In this document: one piece after another, positions 22,601 to 30,885 of the stretch
How positions within the stretch are numbered: the first letter of the stretch is position 1
How the letters are laid out: each line of letters opens with the position of its first letter
NCBI GenBank assembly: GCA_047495785.1
Contig: JBLDXI010000024.1
Coordinates: forward strand, 4,340,001 to 4,404,000
Length of the DNA: 64,000 nt
From: Lepidodermella squamata
Taxonomy: Eukaryota > Gastrotricha
Direction of reading: 5' to 3'
The notes under the pieces: model-generated
Databases searched by the model: none
Told to the model about the DNA's origin: nothing
The model's input: the letters and a program-made list of their open reading frames with translations, nothing else
Program-made: the position numbers and the translations under genes

Positions 22601-24655
22601 TTGTGTTTCTAAGACCGTAGACTGACTGAATCACTGAATTTTGGGGAAAATTTGGTGCACTTCGTTCAACATGGTCTACATTCGATAAAAACCATGTTGC
22701 GGACAGACGTTGCGGACAGACATTACCCTTTTGAGAAAGGGTGGCGGCATGAAATTTTCGTCTATCCCACTCAAAAAATATGCATTCGATAGAGCTAGGT
22801 TCACTTAATAAGTCAAACACTATGGAGCGGACCTGTTAGTCTTTTGTAAATTTTGCGGAATTTAAAAAGAAAACTAAATGAAAAAAACGAATTTTCAGCA
22901 CTTTGCAACAATATTTTTTACTTACTGAAACGTTTCAAATCTTGTTTTTGATGGGTTTTGCCAGCTATGGGTTGACTTTAAATAAAAAAATAGCCTCCAT
23001 GACCATCCCAACGCGCGATGGTAGTTTTTTTGCGAAAATGTGGTTTGACGTGTCTGTCCGCAACATTTGACATGTCTGTCCGCAACACCGTCAAATCAGG
23101 TGGGTAGGTAAATTTTTGGGCGTTTTGGTGTAGTTCAAAAAATTCCTCGGTTCAAATAAGGGCGATGTTGGGTGTTTCCAAACAACTTTAAGCATTAATG
23201 TATTTTTGGGGAATTAAATAGAGGCTTTTTTGTTGCGGACAGACATTTGCAACAAAGTCATGGAATCACCCAGATAGATCGAGTTACTGTTACCCACCAC
23301 AGTTTGAGCCGTAGCTGCTTTTGTAGCCGATTGGGCAAATGCAAGCAGCCGCACAAAGACCGGTGCCTGATGTGACGCAACCAGCGTGAGATTGACAGCC
23401 CATAACTTTGATTGTCATGGCAAACGGCGAGGCTGTGTAAGCCACTGGCCAAAGTCGAAGTTTTGATGTGCGAATGTTTGGACACAATTTCGAAACGCCG
23501 GCTGCAGTTCCATTGTATCCGGGAAATATCTGTGGGCAATTTTTTCAGGTTGTTCAGCGAACACTCAATAGTAACCTTCAATGGTGACGAGGCATCCTCT
23601 TGATTAGTCAAGACCGGATAGTAAAAACTGCCGAGCCTAGCCTGCTTAACATTAAATGCAACGGCGTAGGAAATGACGTATGCTGAATATTGGGTTCCCT
23701 TTCCAACTTCGATTGTTGATATTGTGACTTCATACCCCAGCATAATATACCAATACGTCCTTTCATCAACCTTCGATGGCGCCCATCCACTAGTCGTAGC
23801 AGCTGCTGATCCGGTACCTGACGAGGCACCTACAAACCCCATAAGTTTAGTAAAGTTTGCCGTCAGATCATCGCTGTCACACCCTATTTCAAGGCTGGTA
23901 TATCGTACTGCGATATCACTAGAAAATGAAGCACTTACGGGGCGAGGCTTCAGTTGGAAAAAACAAAATGCATCCAAGTTTCGAAATATATAAAAATTTG
24001 CCTACACGTTGTTTCGCAGTATCTTCCGCTGATACCAGCTGGACAGCTGCATAAGGTTTTGCCGGATCCACCAGTAACGCAAGTACCACCGTTGAAACAC
24101 CACGGGTAATCGGTACCGTTCGAAGAGCATATGTTTCCACCTTCATAAGAAACGCTGGATAGTAATATTTCTTATCTAATAATGATACCTGTGGTTGAAC
24201 AAGATGGTCCTGTATACGGCGATACACAGTAGCACAACCCATTGGCACATGTGGCACCATTTGCGCACTGTGTACTATCAGTACATACTGTATTCAATAA
24301 GCATAATATTCAAAACGTGACATTTTATACTTCAACTCTTACTTTTGGGAGTTGGCGTGTCGCAGATGGCTCCCGTCCACGTGGGCGCGCATGCGCAAAC
24401 ACCTGGGGCGCTACATTTTCCACCATTTTGGCATGGATTTGGACAGACGGCTGAAAATTGAAACATGTGCTATCAAATAATATCAAGTCTTGGCTTCGGA
24501 TTACGAGTTGTGCAGTCAGAACCTGCCCATTGCCCAGTGCAGGAGCATACGCTGCCCACACATGTTCCACCATTTGCACAGCCGTCCTGACATTGCCCAG
24601 TGGTACTCGGAACACGTGCGACCAGTAATATCAGGCATTTGAAAAGCAAGCCCAT
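7295..24655 (-). CDS. Polycystin-1-like receptor-channel, copy 2 (full length but disrupted)
   Basis: Spans the complete architecture on the minus strand. The start at 24655 opens MGLLFKCLILLVARVPSTTG, a signal peptide directly followed by EGF1. Then come EGF2-4, F5/8C, FReD1-3, the short Cys module, FReD4, PAN, CCP-like modules, 14 EGF exons, the stalk, TM1, PLAT, ten further TM segments with the TOP domain and pore, and a tail ending at a stop at 7295. Two lesions are visible. A 3,293-bp insertion (16143-19435) sits inside the FReD4 codons and brings an in-frame TAA soon after its boundary. A 2-nt net insertion around 12190-12210 shifts the frame before the stalk. The rest is open and well conserved, so it is either a young pseudogene or depends on unusual splicing. 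Copies 3 and 4 are the intact comparators. Confidence 0.75.
7710..9038 (-). CDS. Copy 2 polycystin TOP domain and channel TM segments
   Basis: Exon from acceptor ATTTCAG (9039-9041) to donor GTAGGT (7707). The first part is the polycystin extracellular (TOP) domain with YSGWQATYTSGGYYVDLP and RRWLDNATSVLFVDMVLFNA. It is followed by hydrophobic segments corresponding to S2-S6 (examples: NLFIAVKVVFEAL, FIFAIQGIWILLVFSHLVKI, SFLFAFTLITVLFAQLGYL). The pore loop reads LVQNIIGVTGSLMLLSF; the acidic residue of the PKD2-type LGD filter is absent. Hence a PKD1-type subunit is likely. Confidence 0.85.
9094..9694 (-). CDS. Copy 2 TM exon before the TOP domain
   Basis: Exon between acceptor AATGCAG and donor GTAAGT. 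It contains two hydrophobic segments (start VVAGCVGASSFFIVMYSL; WLSGMVMSVVQDIILIQTVK), a cytosolic loop with a DDGLDIGK motif, the first channel TM (FHHIFYVVAFAIVIS) and the start of the TOP domain ending RLRQQRVRS. The homologous exon in copy 4 is 54601-55191. Confidence 0.8.
9735..12166 (-). CDS. Copy 2 GAIN-like stalk, TM1, PLAT domain and TM2-3
   Basis: From the 5' side: an alpha/beta stalk resembling the GAIN/REJ-like region of polycystin-1; CYGYHLKVGFAKV; a polybasic site SRGRRD (about 10888-10901) ahead of an acidic Ser/Thr linker; the post-GPS stretch TFKSSYFGDFGADLLISP; TM1 (FVLAFQVAAVVFFIVGVIVV); a PLAT domain with KYLVSVDHFGVKNYHLKPVV and NWRVLDDCERES; then LACVVSALFMAMLVNAMFYG and a third TM. 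The true exon extends upstream into the last EGF, but the frame is shifted near 12190-12210. A GTAAGC..GCAG pair (11839-11879, 41 nt) looks like a former intron, but the reading frame is open across it. Confidence 0.8.
12170..14480 (-). CDS. Copy 2 EGF array (14 single-exon EGF modules)
   Basis: Fourteen EGF-like modules, each on its own exon of about 95-105 bp separated by introns of about 45-100 bp. Approximate positions from the 5' side: 14373-14472, 14215-14320, 14062-14169, 13857-13950, 13640-13760, 13490-13580, 13340-13440, 13190-13290, 13030-13110, 12890-12980, 12735-12840, 12580-12680, 12475-12570 and 12240-12415. The core is DCS-x-GxC-NGGTC-x-NTCTCxxGW-x-G-x-NC. Two modules are shorter than usual (near 13340-13440 and 13030-13110). 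The last module runs on into the stalk. Copies 3 and 4 have about 9 and 12. Confidence 0.75.
14782..16142 (-). CDS. Copy 2 FReD4 (3' part), PAN and CCP-like modules
   Basis: Opens at the insertion junction with the codons for QDTMGGGWTVIQRRLDGNQ, so the first part of FReD4 is separated from the rest. The end of FReD4 has GGWWLFLPTC and SNLNNLYGP. A PAN/apple module follows (KYQCSNSGTSYTLGDISTPE, six-Cys pattern), then a CCP-like module starting CGPPPGMPNTQMEIVGMPT, one starting CGSLPDTNGSN, and one starting CVDPPLVANTTNNFT. The exon ends at donor GTGAGT near 14781. Confidence 0.8.
16709..17516. mobile_element. Nested TA-flanked DNA element (Tc1/mariner-like MITE), 808 bp
   Basis: Ends are CTGTAACGTTGTCTTATTTC at the left and, inverted, CTGTAACGCAGTCCTTTTTC at the right, about 25 bp with 4-5 mismatches. 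Both ends abut TA (16707-16708 and 17517-17518), the target of Tc1/mariner elements. The word TAATTTCGGACA recurs in both orientations inside (near 16900, 16920, 17150 and 17480). There is no transposase frame. Confidence 0.6.
17015..17075 (-). tRNA. tRNA-like remnant (degenerate)
   Basis: On the minus strand there is a D-arm-like GAGCTGCGTTGAGAGC and a T-arm-like GGGGGTTCAAATCCCTC. The anticodon region is too short and the acceptor stem is not convincing. Best read as a tRNA-derived remnant or SINE-like piece inside the nested element. Confidence 0.25.
18080..18960 (+). pseudogene. Chain of exon-like segments inside the insertion
   Basis: Several short segments are bounded by good splice signals: one ending at 18161 before GTAAGA (frame has CRTC and two more Cys), 18401-18482 (TTTTCAG before, GTAAGC after), 18533-18599 (before GTAAGA), 18682 to about 18740 (TTCTAG before, GCAAGT after), 18798-18862 (TTTAG before, GTAAGA after), and a terminal one from 18921. 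The first three can be joined in one frame, but the fourth meets a stop in that frame. AATAAATAAA lies near 19125. This could be a captured or decayed host gene. No family was recognised. Confidence 0.3.
19436..19785 (-). CDS. Copy 2 pre-FReD4 Cys module and first codons of FReD4
   Basis: The exon 19624-19785 encodes a short module seen in every copy, beginning ANLKNVPNATT and holding YDCNRKYYP and a final Cys; its fold is not recognised (perhaps CCP-like). The next exon (19436-19560, acceptor CCCCAG) starts RPLPYDCNAIQSYNMA, the N-terminus of FReD4, and runs to SAYCD, where the insertion begins. Confidence 0.65.
19840..20620 (-). CDS. Copy 2 FReD3 (several exons)
   Basis: Starts SKPQDCMDLYTTTGYTSD at about 20610, with a GWT end before a short intron. 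A middle exon lies near 20290-20400. The last part (about 19840-20263) has LYKLTKDSAYQLAIRIF and TGGWWFPSNCGFDSNLNNKM. Same exon split as copies 1 and 4. Confidence 0.65.
20664..21345 (-). CDS. Copy 2 FReD2 (single exon)
   Basis: Opens KPMDCDDILACNPHAPSGVY and contains GGGWTVIQRNKNDGLNFNRT, YETGFGNLNGSHYLGN and the terminal WWFKLPTNG with CSDANMNG. Full-length FReD of about 220 residues, very close to copy 1 FReD2. Confidence 0.75.
21590..22240 (-). CDS. Copy 2 FReD1
   Basis: Exon starts at 22240 after acceptor TTGTAG and reads MPPIDCEDILMRDPSSADGV, then GWTVFQRRIDNSTNFYRNWT and YGFGDLSSSFWLGHDNIR. A small intron (about 54 nt between GNAG and GDCFPSS) leaves the frame open if retained. Small exons continue to about 21590, with a further one near 21420-21510. 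Confidence 0.65.
22241..23297. repeat. Enlarged intron carrying a 15-mer repeat element and a GC-rich minisatellite
   Basis: The same intron in copy 1 is about 78 bp; here it is 1,057 bp. TTGCGGACAGAC occurs in direct orientation at about 22331, 22511, 22697, 22710 and 23232, and inverted (TGTCTGTCCGCAACA) at 23051 and 23073. Next to the left edge (about 22273-22325) is a short minisatellite with unit CGTGGCGGGT/A. The insert carries no coding frame and no family was assigned. Confidence 0.65.
23298..23905 (-). CDS. Copy 2 F5/8 type C (discoidin) domain
   Basis: Two exons. The first starts LEIGCDSDDLTANFTKLMG and ends RLGSFYYPVLTNQEDASSPL near 23584. A short intron follows, and the second exon (about 23298-23530) has CPNIRTSKLRLWP and VMGC plus a Cys-rich linker ending at a GTGGGT donor at 23297. 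Confidence 0.65.
24010..24655 (-). CDS. Copy 2 signal peptide and EGF modules 1-4
   Basis: EGF1 (about 24490-24655) has DGCANGGTCVGSVCSCTG. EGF2 (about 24350-24455) has CPNPCQNGGKCSAPGVC, EGF3 (about 24200-24290) has CANGATCANGLCYC, and EGF4 (about 24010-24130) has DYPWCFNGGTC. One exon each. Confidence 0.65.
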
Positions 24656-26510
24656 ATGTAATTGGTTCATAAATCTGAAAATTGTGGTCGGAAATGATGA
24701 AAATTAACTTGAACCTTCTAAAAAGCCACAAGAAGCTATAAATGAGGTTTTGCTACAAACAACTGTGTATAGGTTTCGATTTTAGTCTTGTCATTTTATA
24801 GGTCAGATCACTGTTGCTTAGCATAATTTTCTCGACGTGTTATCTGTAGTCTTTCCCACGCAAATATATATTTTCATGAATTTTACATAAGTAGCTACCT
24901 AAATACCCGAAAATTTTTCTCACCGAAACAGCTGCCTCTTTATCTGCGCAAGATATTCTTGCATTTTGAATTAAATTCAGTTGCGCGTTTTTTCCTTTGT
25001 TTAACAGCATTTATTTTCATTTTCCAGCCAAATAACCATCTGAGTGGAGTCGAACACTGTTTCTGAGTTTGAAATACCACTGCGAGATACAAAACGCCCA
25101 CGCGTTACTTAAAAAGGCTTGGGGTTTGTAAGTACCTTTGCAAAAGCTATGTTAATATTACATGATAATTGTGCGCGAATTTATCAATACCTACGAATGT
25201 TTTCGTCTCTAGAATCAAGGGATCACAAAAATCGAACTCTCTTTGTTTGAAACCATTTCACGAAGGTGCGCAGCAGCAATGCATTATAAATTGACAGTTT
25301 GCAGCCCGGACCGGCCACAACCGGACAGGTTTGGTGTTCAAGGGTGAACTGTGAAATGGTGAATGTTTTACGACATGCGCTTCAACTTGGTCGACATGCA
25401 ACATGGCATCAATACAACGGTACTAATGAGAGCAAGCTGAATGCAGAATTACAAATGTAAATTAATTTTTTGCGGCTACCGTTCGCGTCTCATTGTTCCT
25501 CGAAACACCTCGAAACTTGCAGCCAGTCGAAGGTATTTGCTATCTATACATTATGGCACGCGGGACGTGCCAAGGGCCTTGGGATAACAGATGAGATCAC
25601 TGGTGTAGATTATAAGTAAGTACTTGCGACTTGACAACCTTTCCCCAATCGTAGATAATGAGGGTATTGCGTATTGGGTATTGGCAGGAAGATCCATAGT
25701 GAGTACTCGCTCTTTTTAACCCTCCATGGACTTGCATCGACAGAGCCAACAGTTAAAAGCACTGCTTCTGATGTAGCCTCAAAAAAACATTTTTCAAACA
25801 GAAGAATTTAGAAAGCCTAAAAACCGTTGGTTATTCTCATTGTAATTCGACCCAAAAACCGTGCTTTTCCTTCCTTCCGCCTCATCTCATTTAAATTCAT
25901 AATGTTAATCACTGTTATTTACGTTGGTTTTTTTCCCGTTGATATAACTACTAAACTGTCACGCACTGGTAAAAGTGTTATACCTAAGTGTGATTCATCA
26001 ATCCCGGAAGTAAACTTTTAATTTGCTAAATAAATTACCTAAATGCATATGATGATAGTTTTTATCACGAACTTCCGTGCAATTTGTTTGCCCTTGTGAA
26101 ATTTACTGTTTAATGATTGAATGATTCTGTCGAACGCGTCTCATGGCATCAGCTATAATAACGTTTTCATGCTTTTCGAGTCATATTAAAATGGCTGAAA
26201 ACGCGAAATTTCTAAATCCGGAACTTCAATGTAAAAAAAAACAGATATTTTGGCACCCCAGACCTGATTCGTAGCAATCTGGGCGACGAGTTTCGGTTGC
26301 TGTGATAGACCGGATGTTTTTGCCAAGCTTGAATCATACCATCAACGGCACTCCACGTAATTGGAAAAGCGCCGTAATTAGATATACACATACGTGGGGG
26401 CCGTTCAATATAAAATTCCAAGCGCTGATAGCCTCTGGCTAAACCGCAGCTACCCTGTGCACTACTGGCACGTAATCTTATGGCGAAGAAAACCTACCTG
26501 ACATCAGAGT
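24656..26510. other. Intergenic region between copy 2 and the MACPF gene
   Basis: Holds the 5' flank of copy 2, part of which (about 25240-25310) duplicates the flank of copy 1. Short frames at 25827-26021 and 26212-26421 show no protein features. I see no gene. Confidence 0.45.
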
Positions 26511-26519
26511 TATAAAAAG
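26511..26519 (+). promoter_or_regulatory. TATA-like box of the MACPF gene
   Basis: TATAAAAAG lies about 155 bp upstream of the MACPF start codon, on the right strand and at a plausible distance for a short 5' UTR. No experimental support. Confidence 0.4.
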
Positions 26520-26671
26520 CACGTTAAAAGTTAAAAGTAAGACGCGGGAAAAATTTGGAAGGCTGAGAATGAAATTGTACAAAAACAGGATGCTATTGAC
26601 AGCAATAAAAGACCAGCGGGTTTTCGGTTTCTTCATCATATTTTCTCAAATAGTAGAGCTCATATTCGGTC

Positions 26672-29497
26672 ATGCTGGTATTGAAATTGGCCGGAATTTT
26701 GGTGCTATACTCGGCGGTCGTAGCCCAAACGACTAGGAAGACGACGACAAAGACCACCGCAAGTCGAACCACAACCAGAGCCGCGTTAAATTGTCCAACT
26801 CCACCGCGTGTTTCCTGCGCTCGTTATTCGAATAAACCATGGCCAGTGGACACTGAAAACGCATTAAGGAAACTGCCGTTCAAGCGGACTACAACTAAGC
26901 CTGGAGCGACATCGACTGCAACCCGTTTTAGAACTACTACTATCAGGACAACCACAGCTAAGCGGACGACTAGAATCGACGACAGTTTGTCCCGAGCCTC
27001 GTCGAGTTACCCGGTCGGAAGCTACATTTACTACCAAGTATTGGACGAAGCCACGAGTATGCTCGTCGGAAATAGCACTATTCAGTGCCTGGCGACGAAG
27101 AAGTGGAGCAAACCGCCGACCTGCGACTTTTGGTGTAACATGCCAGAGATCGAAAACGGCAACTGTGATGAAAGTGCGATTAGAGACAATGTGCATGAAT
27201 TCGACATCTCCGAGTCTACGCTGTGCCGCTGCGATGACGGCTATACAAAGTCTTCGGGCAGCGTCAACCCTGTTTGTCAAAGCGCTGGCGAGTGGGACGA
27301 TGTGCTTGTATGCGTTAAACGCCGGCAAATCGGCGAAACATGCGCAAACCCAGTGGTTGATGGCGGCGAATGCGTCGGATCTAGTTTCAACATTGGTGGC
27401 ACAACCACATGCACTTGCAGTGGGACGACAGCTAAAGTAACTGTTAAGTGCGGACGAAATGCTACGTAGGTTGAATTAAACCTCTGGAGCTTGGTTTTAC
27501 TTAGAAATATACAGGTGGACTGGCTTGCCGACTTGTAGGAAATCATCCGGGTCCACCCAAGAACCGACAACTACTACAACAGTTCCTACGACTACAACCA
27601 CCACAGGGTGTCCACCAGCTAGTGCTACAACAAATTCTTCAGCCTCCTGCCCGCGATCTCTTTTTGTTCGACCACGCAACCGTACTGCCGTCACAACACC
27701 TAGGCCGCGAGGCGCTTCTTCGTCCCGAGGTGGTCAATCCAGAGCTCTGAGTAAGCCAAGGAAACCATATAAGTAATTTGATAATAAATCCATCTTCTCA
27801 CAGCTTCTTCTGCCCTGCCGAATATCCAGTATCTGGGGCTTGGCTATGACATTCTAACAGCCAATCCCAGGCCTATGAGAGCCGTGAACAGCGATCTCCT
27901 TGGTTATCGACTTCCCGTCGTTCGTCTGTCAAATACTGAAGTGCCGGCTTTTGACGGATACACGGCTCCTGATAACGTTGAAGCCTTGAGGCAGCCGACA
28001 TGCGCCGCTACGTATTCCGGCGAAATGATCAATGATTTCAAGTCGTACAAGCAGTCTCGGTCCTGGCAATCCAGCTCATCAGGAGGCCTCAGCTTTGGAT
28101 CAGCATTCAAATTCAGTGCCGACTATAGCGAGATGCGCCAATCATTGATGCAGGGCAGTTCAGCTAGCTCAAAGAAAACGATTGACGCCTGGTCATCATG
28201 CACATCCTACCAAGGCCGTATCAAGGCGCTACTGCTCAACAAAGACCAGCTCGACGCCGAGTTCAAGATGGCCGTCGCAAAACTGCCAGCTGCAAATTGC
28301 GGAAATGCCTACCGCGAATTTATTGGCAGCTACGGCAGTCACTTCGTAATTCAAATACAAATGGGCTGGCTCGCATGGAAGAGGTACACGTTCAATAGCG
28401 CGAGCTGGGCCACTTTCTCCAGCTATCTTCAGTCCCAATCGTCATCGACCGCCGTTGAAGCCGCTTACAAGGGCTTTTCGTTAGAAATGGGCGACACTGA
28501 CTCGAAAACTTCGTCCGACGAAACGGCACAGAAGTTTTCATCACTGACCGAAAAATCGAACACGCTAACAATCGGAACGCGCAATAACATGTCTAATCCA
28601 ATGCCGGTCGTCGTCAAATTGAAGGCGATCGCTGATCTGCTAACGTCAGAATTCTTCCCAACAGACTGCTCGATCGATGCGAAGAGGCAACTTTTCTTAT
28701 CTGCGCTGACGTCCTACTGCACATCGTTGCAGGTGAATGACGGCTACGGCGCCGATGCCGCGTCTTGCTTTGAATCGCCAACTGACGATAGCTACTCCAA
28801 GCTTTACTTGACGTCTGGCTATGGTGGTATGAGTGTCAGTGGGTCTTATGCCCAAAGTGGCATGAACGCCCTGACCGGCGGATTCAACTGCCCTGGCAAC
28901 TTTACCGCCACAACAATTGCAACGGTTAATGCGAATGCGCCTAATAAAGGCATCTTCACCATGTGCAGCTTGCCTTCTGGGGACCCAGCTGATGTCTTTG
29001 GCGGAATGTACCAGACGACACCTACCGGCCCAGATGGGTGCAACAATGCCGGATTTGCAGGCTACTGCCCCGCTCCGACTATTGATGGAAACACGGCTAA
29101 TGTTGTGACTGGCGCACCGTCTTGCCCAGCCAACTACACGACGATCCAACTGCTACGCTCTTGTGTCTCCTTCACCAACGCTTGCAATAAGCCCATGCCA
29201 GGAACGTGCGGCTCGAACTGTTGCAAGAAAATTCTAGGAATATGCACGAAGAGATGCGATAACCACTGCCCACCAGCTTTGTGCACGCCCAACTACAACA
29301 GCAATGTGTACGCTTGTTACAAAGACCCTGGGCCTAGCAAAATGCCTTGGCTCGGTGGCTTTTTTGCCACTGGTCTGGGCACAAACCCACGCACAGGTTC
29401 ATACGGCTGCCCGGTTGGTTACATCGCCGTTCTTCTTTTCGAATACACGGATTGCGGTGCCACGCCAACGCGAGCCTACGCATGCCTGCTAGCTTGA
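26672..29497 (+). CDS. Secreted CCP-MACPF (perforin-2/MPEG1-like) protein, 3 exons
   Basis: Exons 26672-27465, 27515-27750 and 27804-29497, with introns of 49 and 53 bp. The frame closes exactly and gives 907 residues. Residues 1-19 form a signal peptide. A Thr/Arg-rich linker follows, with three CCP-like Cys modules (the third spans intron 1, closing at NATWTGLPTC) and another Thr/Ser-rich linker. The MACPF domain takes up about residues 350-690: LGLGYDILTANP at its start and the signature YREFIGSYGSHFV at 28310-28348 (residues 513-525). The Cys-rich C-terminal part has two CP.NYTT/CPVGYIAV-type repeats with FGGMY, resembling the P2 part of MPEG1. MACPF proteins oligomerise into membrane pores in defence or development. 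No TM segment is seen at the C-terminus, so a secreted effector is inferred. AATAAA lies at about 29802. Confidence 0.8.
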
Positions 29498-29669
29498 TTT
29501 GCGGCCTGACAAAATGCAACAACTTAACATTTCTGCTTCATTGCTTATTTTCAAAAAAATTATAAATGCTACACAATAATTTCAAAAATGGAGTTTTCTA
29601 TGCTGGAGTAACTGAAAGGGACTATTGCCGTCCAGGAGCTACATGATAACTACAACTGACAGAGGGCAC

Positions 29670-29836
29670 CATCTATAGCGTTGTGATACAGCCAACATCG
29701 TCCCAGCCGTAACCGTAGGGCAATGGAATGCAATTAATTCCGCCCAGGCACATCACAAATTCACTTGAGCCAGAATTAGCTGTTGAAATTCTGCTTGTAA
29801 GAATAAAACCTAGCTGTTCAGGTGGAAAATACAATG
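29670..29836 (-). pseudogene. Short coding-like segment (55 codons), orphan
   Basis: Minus-strand frame with amino-acid composition typical of folded secreted proteins, containing SEFVMCLGGINC and YGYGWDDVGC before a stop. An AACAG acceptor lies inside it. It lies between the MACPF gene and the tail relic. No homolog was recognised, and no start or upstream exon was identified. Confidence 0.3.
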
Positions 29837-29911
29837 CATTTTAAAAAGGAAGCCCTCAAGGTTGACGCAGAAGTCGAGCCTTCAGGAACCGTTTAGAGAT
29901 GCTCATAAAGT

Positions 29912-29965
29912 TGACAACTCCGGCGGGACTCGAACCCGCAATCTTTGAATTAGAAGTCCAACGCC
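29912..29965 (-). tRNA. 3' half of a tRNA-Arg(TCT)
   Basis: The minus strand reads GCGTTGGACTTCTAATTC (anticodon stem-loop with TCT), then the T-arm GCGGGTTCGAGTCCCGCC and an acceptor-side CGGAGTT. The expected D-arm and 5' acceptor strand are absent upstream. This is therefore a truncated tRNA or tRNA-derived insertion, not a working gene. Confidence 0.55.
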
Positions 29966-30070
29966 TTGTCTTGGTTGCTGTTGAACCCAATCTTGAGGAT
30001 TCAAAATAGAAACTGGGAGATGGTTCGGCATTCTTAACGATATCGCCCCGTTGCGTGAAGATTTCGTCCC

Positions 30071-30113
30071 CATGTAGGTAGTAGGTGTAGTAGTAGTAGG
30101 TAGGTAGTACAGC
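30071..30113. repeat. Simple repeat (GTA/GGT-rich)
   Basis: Runs of GTAGGTAGTAGGTGTAGTAG inside the tail relic. Confidence 0.7.
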
Positions 30114-30349
30114 TTGGGTTCTTTGACGTTTGTTATGGTGCTGTGTGCTGTTGGATGCTTGGACCTGGCGCTGAGCAGGGTTCATCAATCTTCGAGGCCG
30201 TAAGGCATGCAGTTTCATGTCCATCCGATAAAAATGTAGCCTGCAGGGCAAAAACGTTTTATTTATTTCAAAAGTCTATTCGATTTCGTCGTAATATTAA
30301 TATCAGGGTCGAAGCAAATTCATCGTATAACGTCAGACGTATGGGTAAA

Positions 30350-30885
30350 TCACAGGTTGTTCGTTGGGTAAAGAGGGAATGTCTTTGTGTTTGTCTCAGT
30401 GTACATTTGGCGAATCGCATCTGCTGGGTAACTAACTCCTTTCGCGTTTGCCACTGTTTCCTTTTTCGGCATAGGGTAATCCAGCATTGAGAAATTCTTA
30501 GGCTTGTTGTTCCCAAATTGCGCGAGCTTTACAGGCTTGGGGTTTGTGAAGTTGTTAGCTTCAACAACGGGAGTAGAAAGTTGCTGAGGAATAGGTGGGA
30601 AATACCAAATTGGCGGAGGTGGCTCGATCGTCTCGTCAATATGGCCTCTCTGCGAGACTGTTTTATCTCCATGTAAAGATTTCCAGTCCGCTTTCGGCTC
30701 CTTTGCTAATAGAACTCGCGCCATGATAATTCGCTTTGGATTCGATCTCGTCTTCGGAGGCTCATCTTTCATCTTGCAGTCGAGCCAATGCATCAAACAT
30801 CGATCCTTTTTCTCGTCAACTTCTGTCGTTTCATCAGCCATTGAAGTGTCCAAAAATTTGAGCAGCCGATGGACCGTATTTTCAA
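30350..30885 (-). CDS. Copy 3 last exon: cytosolic tail
   Basis: Acceptor TTTCAG at 30886-30888. The text has MADETTEVDEKKDRCLMHWL, a region with HGDKTVSQRGHI, a Pro-rich stretch, and the C-terminal IRQMYTETNTKTFPLYP, matching the tail of copies 4 and 5 in order. No known domain. Confidence 0.7.

Larger units (their letters stand above)
29850..30235 (-). pseudogene. Relic of a polycystin-1-like cytosolic tail exon
   Basis: The minus-strand frame keeps the family tail motifs MDMKLHALRPRRLMNPAQRQ and GDEIFTQRGDIVKN, closest to copy 5. It lacks the channel upstream. A (GTA/GGT) simple repeat is inserted (30071-30113, read as a Tyr run), and a tRNA fragment replaces the end of the tail. It lies just downstream of copy 3 in the same orientation, so it is the remnant of another tandem copy. 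Confidence 0.65.

Noticed and set aside
22331-23245. CRISPR-like array from the repeated 15-mer
   Set aside because: Spacing is irregular, orientation is mixed, and the sequence is an intron of an animal gene.
23258-23977. One 239-codon frame covering the F5/8C region of copy 2
   Set aside because: It reads through an intron in the wrong frame; the second exon belongs to another frame with CPNIR and the closing Cys.
7295-24655. Two or three separate genes instead of one for copy 2
   Set aside because: Exon order, phases and signal peptide match copies 3 and 4, where one continuous in-frame chain can be drawn from signal peptide to tail.
27904-28438. Minus-strand frames opposite the MACPF gene
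   Set aside because: They are shadows of the coding frame; the plus strand has a signal peptide, MACPF signature and consistent splicing.
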